Source of the DNA: Alphaproteobacteria bacterium
GTDB lineage: Bacteria > Pseudomonadota > Alphaproteobacteria > Acetobacterales > Acetobacteraceae
NCBI GenBank assembly: GCA_013298245.1
Contig: JAAFHD010000019.1
Coordinates: 1 to 18,524, forward strand
Direction of reading: 5' to 3'
Length of the DNA stretch: 18,524 bases
In this document: positions 1 through 7,512 of the stretch, one piece after another
How positions within the stretch are numbered: the stretch's first letter is position 1
How the letters are laid out: every line of letters starts with the position of its first letter
Program-made: the position numbers and the translations under genes
Notes under the pieces: generated by a model
Told to the model about the DNA's origin: nothing
Seen by the model: the letters and a program-made list of their open reading frames with translations, nothing else
Databases searched by the model: none

Positions 1-1013
1 TACAGCAGGAAGATGAAGAAAAGCGACCATGCCACCGATGCCCGCGCTTCACGCACCGACGGCGTCGTGAAGTAGCGCATCAGGATGTGCGGCAGCGCGG
101 CCGTGCCCACCATCAGGCAGAACACCAGGGCGAAGAAATTCACCGCGGCATTCATGTTGAACTGGCCCGCCGCGTTTACGAATGGGCTGCTATGCGGCAG
201 CACCACCATGCCCGCCGCGCGGAAGCCGGCTTCGAGTTCGGTGATGCGTTCCAGCGCGTAGCCATACATCAGCTGCGGCACCGGCACGCCCGTCACCTTG
301 ATGGACATCAGGATGGCCGGGATCAGATAGGCGATGATCAGGATGATGTACTGCGCCACCTGGGTCCAGGTCACGGCGCGCATGCCGCCCAGCATCGAGC
401 ACACCAGAATGCCCGTCAGGCCCACGAACACCGCAAGGCCGAAGGACACATCCAGGAAGCGCTGGGTGATGATGCCCACGCCCACGATCTGTGCGACGAC
501 GTAAACGAATGACGCGGTGATCAGCACCGTCACACCCAGCGCGCGTGCCACGTTGCCGCCGAAGCGCGCACCCAGGAAGTCCGGCACGGTGTATTGGCCG
601 AATTTGCGCAGGTAAGGTGCAAGCAGGATCGCCACCAGCATATAGCCGCCGGTCCAGCCCAGGATGAAGGCGAGACCGCCATAGCCCAAGGCGTAAAGGC
701 TGCCGGCCATGCCGATGAAGCTGGCCGCGGACATCCAGTCCGAACCCGTCGCCATGCCGTTGTAGATGGCGGGCACGCGCCGACCGGCGACGTAGTATTC
801 CGCCGCCTGCGCCGTGCGGCTGATGATGCCGATATAGGCGTAGACGCCGATCGTGAGGAACACGAACAGATAGCCGATGATCCGGTCCGGAACGCCGAGC
901 TGTTCCAGGATGGCCAGAATGACCACGAAGACCGCGAAACCGCCCGTATAGGCGGTGTAGATGCGGCCCAGATTGGAGACGAAGGGATCACCCTTGTCGC
1001 TTGTGCCTGACAT
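1..1013 (-). CDS. Sodium:solute symporter large subunit (VC_2705/ActP-like), C-terminus beyond window
   Basis: An inner-membrane sodium/substrate symporter of the SSS family. About 337 residues are visible and the rest lies past base 1. The N-terminus MSGTSDKGDPFVSNLGRIY is followed by many hydrophobic helices. Family landmarks are AAEYYVAGRRVPA, NGMATGSDWMSAASFIGMAG, GWTGGYMLVAILLAPYLRKF and GTAALPHILMRYFT, which match acetate permease-type transporters. The ATG at 1013 has an AGGAGG ribosome site lying inside the last codons of the small-subunit gene, and only four bases separate that gene's stop from this start, so the two are co-translated. Large plus DUF4212 small subunit is the arrangement typical of the VC_2705 subfamily. 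The substrate (often acetate or another small carboxylate in relatives) cannot be fixed from sequence. Confidence 0.93.
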   Translation of the reverse strand, partial: MSGTSDKGDPFVSNLGRIYTAYTGGFAVFVVILAILEQLGVPDRIIGYLFVFLTIGVYAYIGIISRTAQAAEYYVAGRRVPAIYNGMATGSDWMSAASFIGMAGSLYALGYGGLAFILGWTGGYMLVAILLAPYLRKFGQYTVPDFLGARFGGNVARALGVTVLITASFVYVVAQIVGVGIITQRFLDVSFGLAVFVGLTGILVCSMLGGMRAVTWTQVAQYIILIIAYLIPAILMSIKVTGVPVPQLMYGYALERITELEAGFRAAGMVVLPHSSPFVNAAGQFNMNAAVNFFALVFCLMVGTAALPHILMRYFTTPSVREARASVAWSLFFIFLL

Positions 1014-1017
1014 GGGT

Positions 1018-1323
1018 TCAGTCCTCCTGCACGCCGAATTCTTCGTCGATTTCGTTCTGGCGCTTGGCGAACCAGAACAGGCCGACGACGAAGATGATCA
1101 GGCTGCCTTGGGCTGCCATGTAGAAGCCCAGCGGAAAGCCCAGAAATTTGATGGTGTTCAGCGTGGGGGCAAACAGGTGGACCGCGAAACCCGCGAAAAA
1201 CCACATGCCCAGCACGATGAACATCAGGTTGGATGTCTTTTTCCAATAAGCGCGAGCGACCTCAGGTGTCACATCCGGTGCGACATCGTTCTGGGCCTCG
1301 CTGCCTGGCTCTGCCAGCGGCAT
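1018..1323 (-). CDS. Sodium/substrate symporter small subunit (DUF4212)
   Basis: A small two-helix membrane protein of about 101 residues that partners the SSS large subunit encoded immediately downstream. The core YWKKTSNLMFIVLGMWFFAG, the second helix around FYMAAQGSLIIFVVGLFWFA and the tail RQNEIDEEFGVQED are characteristic of the DUF4212 family. I choose the ATG at 1323 over the in-frame GTG at 1329: a GGGAGA ribosome site at 1336-1331 lies seven bases from the ATG but only one base from the GTG. It is first in the two-gene symporter operon. Upstream lie two palindromes that could be operators. The subunit's exact job is not well established in the family; a role in assembly or activity of the large subunit is inference. 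Confidence 0.9.
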   Translation of the reverse strand: MPLAEPGSEAQNDVAPDVTPEVARAYWKKTSNLMFIVLGMWFFAGFAVHLFAPTLNTIKFLGFPLGFYMAAQGSLIIFVVGLFWFAKRQNEIDEEFGVQED

Positions 1324-1389
1324 CGGCACGTCTCCCTTTTCCCTGTCGGCGCGGTCTTTCCGGGTGGTGAACCGGCGCCATTTTCGTTG

Positions 1390-1414
1390 CAGACGTCTGG
1401 CGTTAACATGTTGA
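1390..1414. promoter_or_regulatory. Paired palindromes in the symporter/unknown-gene divergent region
   Basis: The 193-base divergent gap holds a perfect 10-base palindrome CAGACGTCTG (1390-1399) and a perfect 8-base palindrome AACATGTT (1405-1412), with centres 14 bases apart. They lie about 70-90 bases upstream of the symporter start and about 105-125 bases before the unknown gene. No clear sigma-70 promoter stands out. An operator role is inference. Confidence 0.3.
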
Positions 1415-1516
1415 GGTTGCGGGCGGAAAGTTCCGAAACCGGGCAGAGATTAAAGATTACCGAGATTTCACCGCAAAAGCTTGGCGCGGCAGACATCAGC
1501 GCCGGAGGAAGCCGTC

Positions 1517-2125
1517 TTGTCTTTCATGCAGTTCATCCGCGGCCTGCGCCGCCAGCCCGAATCGACGCCCGAGGCGCTGGGCGACTTCATCGCCCGCCGC
1601 GGTGCCTATGTGGCGCAGAAAACGGTCATTGATTATTGCAAGGTGAAGTCCGGCCGGCAGGAAAAGGCGCTGTTCTCCGATGCCGACTTCCAGACCGCCT
1701 TGGAGCATTGCCGCTGGCAGACCTATATCGCCGCCCTTGGCGATGTGACGGCGCTGGCCGAGGCCTGGTTGCGCCCGCATGCCCAGGGCCGCGAAGCCGC
1801 GCTGGCCGAAGCCCTGGCGCAGCTGCATGACACAGCGCTGCACAGCGAAAGCCCCCCGCAGGATTCCCGGCAAGCCGCCGCCACCGCACCCGATGCGCTG
1901 CGCCGGCGCCTGGCCGAATACCAGGACCAGGCACCCTACCCCGCCAACCATCTGCCGCTGATGGCCGATGGCCCGCTGTTTGCGACACTGCCCGTGCATG
2001 CCGAACAGCGCACCGGTGAAACGCCGGCCATCCGCGGCGCGCTGCGGTTTCACATGGTGTCCACGCAGCAGGAAATGGAGCGCGCCTTTGATCGTCCGAG
2101 TTTGGCGGTCAATTTGTGCAGGTAA
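1517..2125 (+). CDS. Conserved-looking protein of unknown function
   Basis: I do not recognise this family. The product is about 202 residues, has no signal peptide or membrane helix, and looks cytosolic and mostly helical. The N-terminal half (GDFIARRGAYVAQKTVIDYC, then FSDADFQTALEHCRWQTYIAALGD) looks like a compact helical domain. A low-complexity Ala/Gln linker follows, then a C-terminal part with LRRRLAEYQDQAPYPANHLPLM and IRGALRFHMVSTQQEMERAF. A ribosome site GGAGGA at 1504-1509 lies seven bases before TTG 1517, which I prefer over ATG 1526 (16 bases away) and over the more distant TTG 1483 region. It is convergent with the deaminase gene, with 19 bases between the two stops and no visible terminator. 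Codon use resembles its neighbours. Confidence 0.8.
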   Translation: MSFMQFIRGLRRQPESTPEALGDFIARRGAYVAQKTVIDYCKVKSGRQEKALFSDADFQTALEHCRWQTYIAALGDVTALAEAWLRPHAQGREAALAEALAQLHDTALHSESPPQDSRQAAATAPDALRRRLAEYQDQAPYPANHLPLMADGPLFATLPVHAEQRTGETPAIRGALRFHMVSTQQEMERAFDRPSLAVNLCR

Positions 2126-2144
2126 ATCCGGGGATTTATGCGCG

Positions 2145-2618
2145 CTACCGCGCCCACACCCCGTCATGGATGCCGACGGCCTCGGGGTCGTCTTCCAGCA
2201 GCGGGCCGATCACTTCCGTGGCGCGCTGCCCGGCGGCGAAGACGGTGCGGCACGGCAGGTCCAGCGTCAGATTGTCCGGGTGCGGGCCGATGATGCGCTT
2301 CAGCCGCGCCTCGCTCATCGCGTAGACGACGCGGCCGACGCCGGCCCAATACAGCGCGCCCGAACACATCGCGCAGGGTTCGGCGGAGATATAGACCGTG
2401 CTCTGCGCCAAGGTTTCCGCTGGGTAAGCGGCGCAGGCGCGGCGCGCCAGCACGGCCTCCGCATGCCCGGTGCGGCCTTCTGTGTCGAAGGCATTGCCCT
2501 GTTCCATCAGCACGGTGCCGTCAGCCCCGACCAGCACGCAGCCGAAGGGATGCTTGCCCGCTTCCAGCGCGCGACGGGCCACGGCGAGAGACAGCCGCAG
2601 CCCGTGGATATCGTCCAT
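2145..2618 (-). CDS. Zinc-dependent nucleoside/nucleobase deaminase (CDA superfamily)
   Basis: A cytosolic deaminase of 157 residues in the cytidine/guanine deaminase-like fold. The zinc site is complete: HAE at 52-54 (His52 ligand, Glu54 proton shuttle) and PCAMC at 81-85 (Cys82 and Cys85 ligands). HPFGCVLVG near residue 23 is the usual substrate-side strand of this superfamily. Its length and the segment GALYWAGVGRVVYA fit the guanine deaminase/nucleoside deaminase branch better than tRNA adenosine deaminase, which normally has an N-D-P-T context. The ATG overlaps the permease stop by one base (TGATG), so it is translationally coupled to an importer. I infer it hydrolyses an amino group from the imported base or a derivative. 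Guanine, cytosine or another aminated heterocycle are all possible. Confidence 0.87.
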   Translation of the reverse strand: MDDIHGLRLSLAVARRALEAGKHPFGCVLVGADGTVLMEQGNAFDTEGRTGHAEAVLARRACAAYPAETLAQSTVYISAEPCAMCSGALYWAGVGRVVYAMSEARLKRIIGPHPDNLTLDLPCRTVFAAGQRATEVIGPLLEDDPEAVGIHDGVWAR

Positions 2619-3457
2619 CACCCGCCCGCGGCCAGGTTCTGGTTCTGCCCGCGCGTGGCCCAGCCAGTGGTGCGACGCTCGATGTATTCGGCGATCCAGT
2701 AGAGCACGATGCCCATGAAGCCGGTGATGATGAGGCCCGCGAAGACCAGCGGCACATCGAAGCGCGACGACGCGACCATGATCAGGCGGCCGATGCCGGC
2801 GTTTGGCGCGACACTTTCGGCGATGATCGCGCCAACGAAGGCAACGGTCACCGCGATCTTCAACGACGCGAAGAAATACGGCATCGCGCGCGGCAGGCCG
2901 ACCTTGATGATGATGTCGCGCGGCTTCGCACCCAGGGCGCGCAGCACATCCTTCAGTTCGGGCTCCACCGTCGCGATACCGGTCGCGACATTCACCACGA
3001 TGGGGAAGAAGCTGATCAGGAAGGCCGTCAGGATCGGCGGCCAGACGCCGATGCCGAACCAGATGATCAGGATCGGCACCACCGCCACTTTCGGGATGGA
3101 ATTGAACGCGATCAGCAGCGGGTAGAGGCCTTTGTAGACCATCTGCGACGACCCGATCGCGACCCCCAGCAGCACGCCACCCACGATCGCCATGCCGAAG
3201 CCCGCCAGGGTGCAATACAGCGTCACCAGGCTGTCCTGCATCAAGGGCCGCCACCAGCGGATCATGCTGTTCACGATGTCATGCGGCGCGGGCAGGATGA
3301 ATTCGGCGATGCCGAAGGCCACCACGATGATTTCCCACAAGGCGAACATGCCGCCGATGACGATCCAGGGCAGCCAGGCCTCCAGGCGGCGCTGGCGACG
3401 CGCGGCGGCGGCCATGGACTGGTAACGCGCCAGCGCGCGGGGGGACATGTCGGCCAT
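2618..3457 (-). CDS. ABC transporter permease, SsuC/TauC/ThiX type
   Basis: The inner-membrane permease of a type I ABC importer, 279 residues, the usual length for this family. A basic N-terminal segment to about residue 27 precedes the first helix (WIVIGGMFALWEIIVVAF), and about six helices follow. The cytoplasmic EAA-type coupling loop is at about 170-191 (VLRALGAKPRDIIIKVGLPR), the contact for the ATPase. The start ATG overlaps the ATPase stop by one base and the stop overlaps the deaminase start by one base. A second Met three codons in cannot be excluded as the start. The family serves sulfonates, taurine, nitrate, pyrimidines and similar small molecules; the coupled deaminase suggests a nitrogen heterocycle here (inference). 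Confidence 0.93.
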   Translation of the reverse strand: MADMSPRALARYQSMAAAARRQRRLEAWLPWIVIGGMFALWEIIVVAFGIAEFILPAPHDIVNSMIRWWRPLMQDSLVTLYCTLAGFGMAIVGGVLLGVAIGSSQMVYKGLYPLLIAFNSIPKVAVVPILIIWFGIGVWPPILTAFLISFFPIVVNVATGIATVEPELKDVLRALGAKPRDIIIKVGLPRAMPYFFASLKIAVTVAFVGAIIAESVAPNAGIGRLIMVASSRFDVPLVFAGLIITGFMGIVLYWIAEYIERRTTGWATRGQNQNLAAGG

Positions 3458-4260
3458 CAGATGGTCACCTCTTCGCCGCTGCGCGCGGCCGCGATGTAGC
3501 GGCGCAAATCGGCGGTCAATGCCTGGAATTCGGGGGTATAGGTGGTTTCCAGCGTGCGCGGGCGCGGCAGGTCCACCTTGCGTTCGGCGATGATGCGGCC
3601 TGGGCGCGCGGACATCACCAGCACGCGGTCGGCCAGATATACCGCTTCCCGCAGGTCATGCGTGACCAGGATGACGGTGGGTTTGCGCACCATCCAGACA
3701 TCCTGCATCACCGCCCACAGTTCCTCGCGCGTGAAGACGTCCAGTGCTGAGAAGGGCTCGTCCAGCATCAACAGCTTGGGTTCGTGGATCAACGCGCGGC
3801 ACAGGCTGGTGCGCTGCTGCATGCCGCCCGAAAGCTGGTACGGGTATTTGCCATCGAAGCCCTCCAGGCCCACCAGCTTCAGCAATTCCCGCGCGCGGGC
3901 TTCGTATTGCGGGCGTTCGCGGCGCAGGCGGCCGCGGTGTTCGGGCGTGACTTCCAAGGGCAACATCACGTTCGCCAAAATCCGCCGCCAGGGCAGCAGC
4001 GTGGGCGACTGGAAAGCCATGCCCGCAATGGTGACAGGCCCGTCAACCTCTGACCCATCGACGATCACATTGCCTTCGGTGGCGGGCCACAGCCCGGTCA
4101 CCAGGCGCATCAGCGTGGATTTGCCGCAGCCAGACGGCCCGACGACGGCGACGAACTCGCCCTCCTGCACATTCATGCTGCAATCCTGCAGCGCCAGCGT
4201 GCCATCCACGCCGCCGTAGCGCATGGCGACATGGTCGATCTCGACGAAGGGGCGGGTCAT
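3457..4260 (-). CDS. ABC transporter ATP-binding protein, SsuB/TauB type
   Basis: The cytoplasmic ATPase subunit, 267 residues from the chosen start. Walker A is GPSGCGKST (41-49), the Q-loop is in AFQSPTLLPW (Gln84), the ABC signature is LSGGMQQR (143-150), Walker B is LLMLDEPF (163-170), the D-loop SALD follows, and the switch His is at 201 (THD). All catalytic motifs are intact. I choose ATG 4260 because the protein then begins like its relatives (MTRPFVEIDHVAMRYGG); an in-frame start 33 codons upstream would add a Pro/Thr-rich tail that overlaps the likely promoter. The ribosome site is weak (AGAGA). It is the first gene of the ATPase-permease-deaminase operon. The matching binding protein is not adjacent and is probably the gene at 6433-7452. 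Confidence 0.93.
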   Translation of the reverse strand: MTRPFVEIDHVAMRYGGVDGTLALQDCSMNVQEGEFVAVVGPSGCGKSTLMRLVTGLWPATEGNVIVDGSEVDGPVTIAGMAFQSPTLLPWRRILANVMLPLEVTPEHRGRLRRERPQYEARARELLKLVGLEGFDGKYPYQLSGGMQQRTSLCRALIHEPKLLMLDEPFSALDVFTREELWAVMQDVWMVRKPTVILVTHDLREAVYLADRVLVMSARPGRIIAERKVDLPRPRTLETTYTPEFQALTADLRRYIAAARSGEEVTI

Positions 4261-4285
4261 GCGGTCGTCTCTGAAATGATGGTTT

Positions 4286-4313
4286 TCTGTAGCAGGGGCG
4301 GTGGTGGTGCCAA
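4286..4313 (-). promoter_or_regulatory. Candidate sigma-70 promoter of the ABC/deaminase operon
   Basis: Read on the minus strand, TTGGCA (4313-4308) is followed by a 16-base spacer and TACAGA (4291-4286). This would start RNA near 4279, about 18 bases before the ATPase ATG. The -35 differs from TTGACA at one position and the -10 is moderate. It lies downstream of the rpsA terminator, as an independent operon promoter should. Confidence 0.4.
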
Positions 4314-4387
4314 TGGGGGCGGCGGGCACCAAAAGGCGGGCGGCGCAGGTTTTGCACAAGTTTTAGTCGCCTGCGTCGCGCGCATAC

Positions 4388-4417
4388 AAAAAAGCCCCGG
4401 GGATCGCTCCCCGGGGC
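4388..4417 (-). terminator. Intrinsic terminator of rpsA
   Basis: A perfect 10-base-pair stem (GCCCCGGGGA / TCCCCGGGGC) closed by a GCGA tetraloop, a stable GNRA loop, runs directly into six U on the minus strand. It begins about 23 bases after the rpsA stop. There is no U tract on the plus side, so it acts in one direction and isolates rpsA from the ABC operon downstream. Confidence 0.93.
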
Positions 4418-4440
4418 CGGATACCACGATGGCGAAAGGC

Positions 4441-6153
4441 TTATTCGTCGCCCGCCGCCATTTCCCGACGGCGGCGAATCGCCGCACCCAGGATGTCACC
4501 CAGCGAGGCACCGCTGTCGGCCGTGCCGAATTCCTTCACGGCCTCGCGGTCCTCCTGCACTTCCTTGTCCTTGATGGACAGGGACAGGCGGCGGGCCGCG
4601 CGGTCCACGCCCATGATGCGGGCGTCGATCTTCTCGCCGATGGCGAACTTGTCCGGGCGCTGGTCCTGGCGATCGCGCGCCAGTTCCGCACGGCGGATGA
4701 AGCCCGTCAGGATTTCCTCGACGCGCACTTCCACACCATTGCTTTCGATCTTGGTGACCGTGCCGGTGATGATGTCGCCCTTGCGGATCCGGTCCAGGAC
4801 CTCGGCCGCGGGGTCGGCTTCCAGCTGCTTGATGCCGAGCGAAATACGCTCCTTCTCGACATCGATGTCCAGCACCTTGGCCTTGACGATCTGGCCCTTC
4901 TGGTAGCCGGCCAGCGCCGCCTCGGCCGCCACATCCCAGGACAGGTCGGACATATGGACCATGCCGTCCACTTCCGCCGCGATCCCGATGAACAGGCCGA
5001 ATTCGGTGATGTTGCGGATCTCGCCTTCGATGATCGAACCAGGCGGGTTGGCGTCCTGGAAGACTTCCCAGGGGTTGCCCTGCGCCTGCTTCAGGCCCAG
5101 CGAAATGCGGCGCTTGGGCTCATCCACATCCAGGATCATCACATCGACTTCTTGCGTCGTGGACACGATCTTGCCCGGGTGGACGTTCTTCTTCGTCCAG
5201 CTCATCTCCGAGACGTGCACCAGGCCTTCAACACCAGGCTCCAGCTCCACGAAGGCGCCGTAATCGGTGATGTTGGTGACACGGCCCGAGAACTTGCCAT
5301 TGACCGGATACTTCGCCGCCACGCCATCCCACGGATCGGACATCAACTGCTTCATGCCGAGGCTGATGCGCTGGGTTTCCTGGTTGAAGCGGATGACCTG
5401 GACCTGCACCTTCATGCCAATCTCCAGCGCCTCGGACGGATGGTTGATCCGGCGCCAGGCGATGTCGGTCACGTGCAGCAGACCGTCCACACCGCCCAGG
5501 TCCACGAAGGCGCCGTAGTCGGTGATGTTCTTGACGATACCGTCCTTGATATCGCCTTCCTTCAGGCCCTGGATCAGCTCGCTGCGCTGTTCGGCGCGGG
5601 TTTCTTCCAGGACAGCGCGGCGCGAGACCACGATGTTGCCGCGGGCGCGGTCCATCTTGAGGATCTGGAAGGGCTGCGACTGGCCCATCAGGGGGCCTAC
5701 ATCGCGGACCGGGCGGATATCCACCTGGCTGCCGGGCAGGAAGGCCACGGCGCCGCCGAGATCGACGGTGAAGCCACCCTTCACCCGGCCGAAGATGATG
5801 CCGTTCACACGCGTGCCGGCCTGTGCCGCCTTTTCCAGCGCGGTCCAGGCTTCCTCACGGCGAGCCTTTTCGCGCGACAGGACGATGGCACCGTCTTTGT
5901 CTTCATAGCGTTCAACGAACAACTCGATCAGGTCGCCGGGCTTGACCTCGGCCTTGCCACCCGGGGGGGCGAATTCCTTCAGCGCCACGCGGCCTTCGGA
6001 CTTCAGCCCGACATCGACCACCGCGACATCATCATCAATGCGGATCACCTTGCCGGTGACCACGGACCCGGCAAAGCCGGTGTCAGCGCCCAGCATCTCA
6101 TCGAGCAGGGTCGCGAAATCTTCTTCGCCGGCGTGCATATTGGCTTGAGCCAT
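4441..6153 (-). CDS. rpsA: 30S ribosomal protein S1
   Basis: Ribosomal protein S1, 570 residues, of normal length. It binds mRNA on the 30S platform and helps translation initiation. Six S1 (OB-fold) repeats are visible at roughly 30-95, 112-180, 200-268, 284-355, 372-442 and 459-529. Repeats 3-5 carry the strong signatures KNITDYGAFVDLGGVDGLLH, TNITDYGAFVELEPGVEGLV and RNITEFGLFIGIAAEVDGMV, each followed by an R-I-S-L-G-L/M/I-K-Q motif. The sixth repeat is more divergent, as usual. The C-terminus ends in a basic-acidic tail RRRREMAAGDE. I choose ATG 6153 (MAQANMHAGEED) by family length; an AGGA element lies about 12 bases upstream. An upstream in-frame extension exists but is unlike S1. No cmk gene precedes it within the window, unlike the common cmk-rpsA order. 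Confidence 0.97.
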   Translation of the reverse strand: MAQANMHAGEEDFATLLDEMLGADTGFAGSVVTGKVIRIDDDVAVVDVGLKSEGRVALKEFAPPGGKAEVKPGDLIELFVERYEDKDGAIVLSREKARREEAWTALEKAAQAGTRVNGIIFGRVKGGFTVDLGGAVAFLPGSQVDIRPVRDVGPLMGQSQPFQILKMDRARGNIVVSRRAVLEETRAEQRSELIQGLKEGDIKDGIVKNITDYGAFVDLGGVDGLLHVTDIAWRRINHPSEALEIGMKVQVQVIRFNQETQRISLGMKQLMSDPWDGVAAKYPVNGKFSGRVTNITDYGAFVELEPGVEGLVHVSEMSWTKKNVHPGKIVSTTQEVDVMILDVDEPKRRISLGLKQAQGNPWEVFQDANPPGSIIEGEIRNITEFGLFIGIAAEVDGMVHMSDLSWDVAAEAALAGYQKGQIVKAKVLDIDVEKERISLGIKQLEADPAAEVLDRIRKGDIITGTVTKIESNGVEVRVEEILTGFIRRAELARDRQDQRPDKFAIGEKIDARIMGVDRAARRLSLSIKDKEVQEDREAVKEFGTADSGASLGDILGAAIRRRREMAAGDE

Positions 6154-6432
6154 GGAGTGGGGTTTTTCCTGGGAACAGGCGGCCCTTGGCCGGCCTGTCG
6201 GGGCTTGCGCGCCAGTCTGTCGGCACGGCTTGCCGGGGGTTCGCCCGGCCGGGTGGGTGACGCATGACGGCGCGCCGGGTCCGATCGATTGGAGACACCA
6301 AAAGCGCGGGGGCCGAAACCACCGCTCAATGAGCGGCATGAACACCTTGCAAGGCGCGGCGTCAAGCGCAAAGCGGGGCATTGGCGACGCGCGGCGCCAT
6401 GGTTAGGCTTGGCACATCGAGGAGGCATCACA
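6154..6432. promoter_or_regulatory. Divergent rpsA / binding-protein intergenic region
   Basis: A gap of 279 bases with no convincing gene. On the minus strand TTGACG (6365-6360) could be the rpsA -35, but the -10 at 17 bases (TTCATG) is poor. If it is used, the rpsA leader would be near 180 bases. A perfect 6-base inverted repeat CCGCTC-AAT-GAGCGG lies at 6322-6336. In other bacteria S1 regulates its own mRNA through a structured leader; a similar role here is inference. Confidence 0.4.
6381..6409 (+). promoter_or_regulatory. Candidate promoter of the NMT1-like binding protein
   Basis: TTGGCG (6381-6386), a 17-base spacer, then TAGGCT (6404-6409). RNA would start near 6416, leaving a leader of about 17 bases that contains the AGGAGG ribosome site at 6420-6425, seven bases before the ATG. 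The geometry is good and the -10 match moderate. Confidence 0.38.
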
Positions 6433-7452
6433 ATGACCCAAATGTCCCGCCGCGCCATGTTCGCGGCACCCATGGTTTTGGCCGCACCGCCGGTGCTGGC
6501 GCAGGCCGCACCCCGCGTGCGCCTGACGCTGGACTGGGCCTTCCAGGCGCCCAACGCCTTTGCCCTTGTGGCGCGCGAGCGCGGCTTCTTCCGCGAGGCC
6601 GGCGTTGATGTGCAGGTCGATCGCGGCCAAGGGTCGGGCGGTGTGCCCGTCGCATTGGCAGGCGGCACGCATGACATGGGCTATGCCGATATCAGCCCGG
6701 CGATGCGCTTCATGGCGGAAAATCCGGATCGCGGCATCGTCTGCGTCGCCGTGCTGCATGACCGCAGCCCGCTCTGCACCATCGTGCGCGCCGACGGCCC
6801 CATCCGCACCCCGCGCGACCTCGAAGGCAAGCGTCTGGCGGCCCCCGATTTCGACGGCGGGCGGCAATTGTTCCCCGCTTTCGCGCGGGCGGCGGGCTTC
6901 AACGCCGGCGCGGTCAACTTCATTTCCGTCACACCCGCGCTGCGCGAGCCAATGCTGATCCGGCGCGAGGCCGATGGCATCACCGGCTTCGTCACCACCA
7001 GCACGCTGGCGCTGAAGGGAATCGGGCTGGACCATCCGGCGCAACGGGTCTTCGCCTATAACGACCACGGGCTGAACCTGTATGGCGGCTGCATCCTGAC
7101 CACGCGGGCCTTTGCGGAACGCAACCCGGCGGCGGTGCGCGGGACGGTGGCGGCGTTGATCCGCGGCTTCATCTCCACGGTGCGTGATGGCGAGGGCATG
7201 CTGAACGTGTTGCGCCAGGTGGAGCCGCTGACCGATGTCGCGATCGAGCGTGAACGCCACCAGATGAACATTGAACGCGTGGCGGTGACGGCCGCCAGCC
7301 GCGCGGCCGGCGTGTCCACGGTGGATATGGCGCGCCTGCAGTCCGGGATCACTGCGGTGGAGACCAGCTTCAACCTGACGCCGGGGCGGATCACGGCGCA
7401 GAGCTTCTACTCGGCGGATTTCCTGCCGCCGGTGGACCAGCGGCGGATTTGA
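6433..7452 (+). CDS. ABC transporter substrate-binding protein, NMT1/THI5-like
   Basis: A periplasmic binding protein of 339 residues. The N-terminus MTQMSRRAMFAAPMVLAAPPVLAQA is a signal peptide with a twin-arginine-like SRRAMF and an A-x-A-type cleavage near residue 24-26, so Tat export is possible but Sec is not excluded. The mature part starts with VRLTLDWAFQAPNAFALVAR and GFFREAGVDVQV, the standard opening of the NMT1/THI5 fold (LDW, then a GxFxxAGLDV-like motif). It continues with ALAGGTHDMGYAD and DLEGKRLAAPDFDGGRQLF. The start is fixed by AGGAGG seven bases upstream. Members bind pyrimidines such as hydroxymethylpyrimidine, or sulfonates, nitrate or other small ligands. No permease or ATPase adjoins it; the ABC operon across rpsA lacks its own binding protein and is the natural partner (inference). 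Confidence 0.9.
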   Translation: MTQMSRRAMFAAPMVLAAPPVLAQAAPRVRLTLDWAFQAPNAFALVARERGFFREAGVDVQVDRGQGSGGVPVALAGGTHDMGYADISPAMRFMAENPDRGIVCVAVLHDRSPLCTIVRADGPIRTPRDLEGKRLAAPDFDGGRQLFPAFARAAGFNAGAVNFISVTPALREPMLIRREADGITGFVTTSTLALKGIGLDHPAQRVFAYNDHGLNLYGGCILTTRAFAERNPAAVRGTVAALIRGFISTVRDGEGMLNVLRQVEPLTDVAIERERHQMNIERVAVTAASRAAGVSTVDMARLQSGITAVETSFNLTPGRITAQSFYSADFLPPVDQRRI

Positions 7453-7461
7453 AACAACAAA

Positions 7462-7486
7462 CCCCCGCCGGCTTGGCCGGCGGGGG
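7462..7486 (-). terminator. Intrinsic terminator downstream of dksA
   Basis: A perfect 11-base-pair GC-rich stem (CCCCCGCCGGC / GCCGGCGGGGG) with a three-base loop. On the minus strand it is followed by TTTGTTGTTTC, a U-rich tail, so it best terminates dksA, whose stop is about 27 bases upstream. It also lies nine bases after the binding-protein stop. The plus-side sequence lacks a U tract but the hairpin may protect that mRNA's 3' end. Confidence 0.8.
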
Positions 7487-7512
7487 CGCATGATCGGACC
7501 AAAAATCCGATA

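Noticed and set aside
1324..1329. GTG 1329 as the start of the symporter small subunit
   Set aside because: The ribosome site would be only one base away; ATG 1323 has proper spacing.
1445..1472. Short direct repeats of GAGATT-like units
   Set aside because: Three imperfect copies of six bases in an AT-richer patch are too few and too short to call a repeat array.
4261..4387. A riboswitch (for example TPP) in front of the THI5-like ABC operon
   Set aside because: The leader predicted from the best promoter is only about 18 bases and I find no THI-box-like sequence; the longer gap shows no clear aptamer.
4231..6267. A 678-codon plus-strand open frame opposite rpsA
   Set aside because: It is fully antisense to a clear S1 protein; its His/Asp/Leu-rich composition is what high-GC wobble bias produces in an antisense frame.
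7462..7486. The hairpin as a terminator of the binding-protein gene
   Set aside because: No U tract follows on the plus strand; the U-rich tail is on the dksA side, so it is assigned to dksA.
6403..7491. A 362-codon minus-strand frame opposite the binding protein
   Set aside because: The plus-strand gene has a strong AGGAGG, signal peptide and NMT1 motifs; the opposite frame has none.
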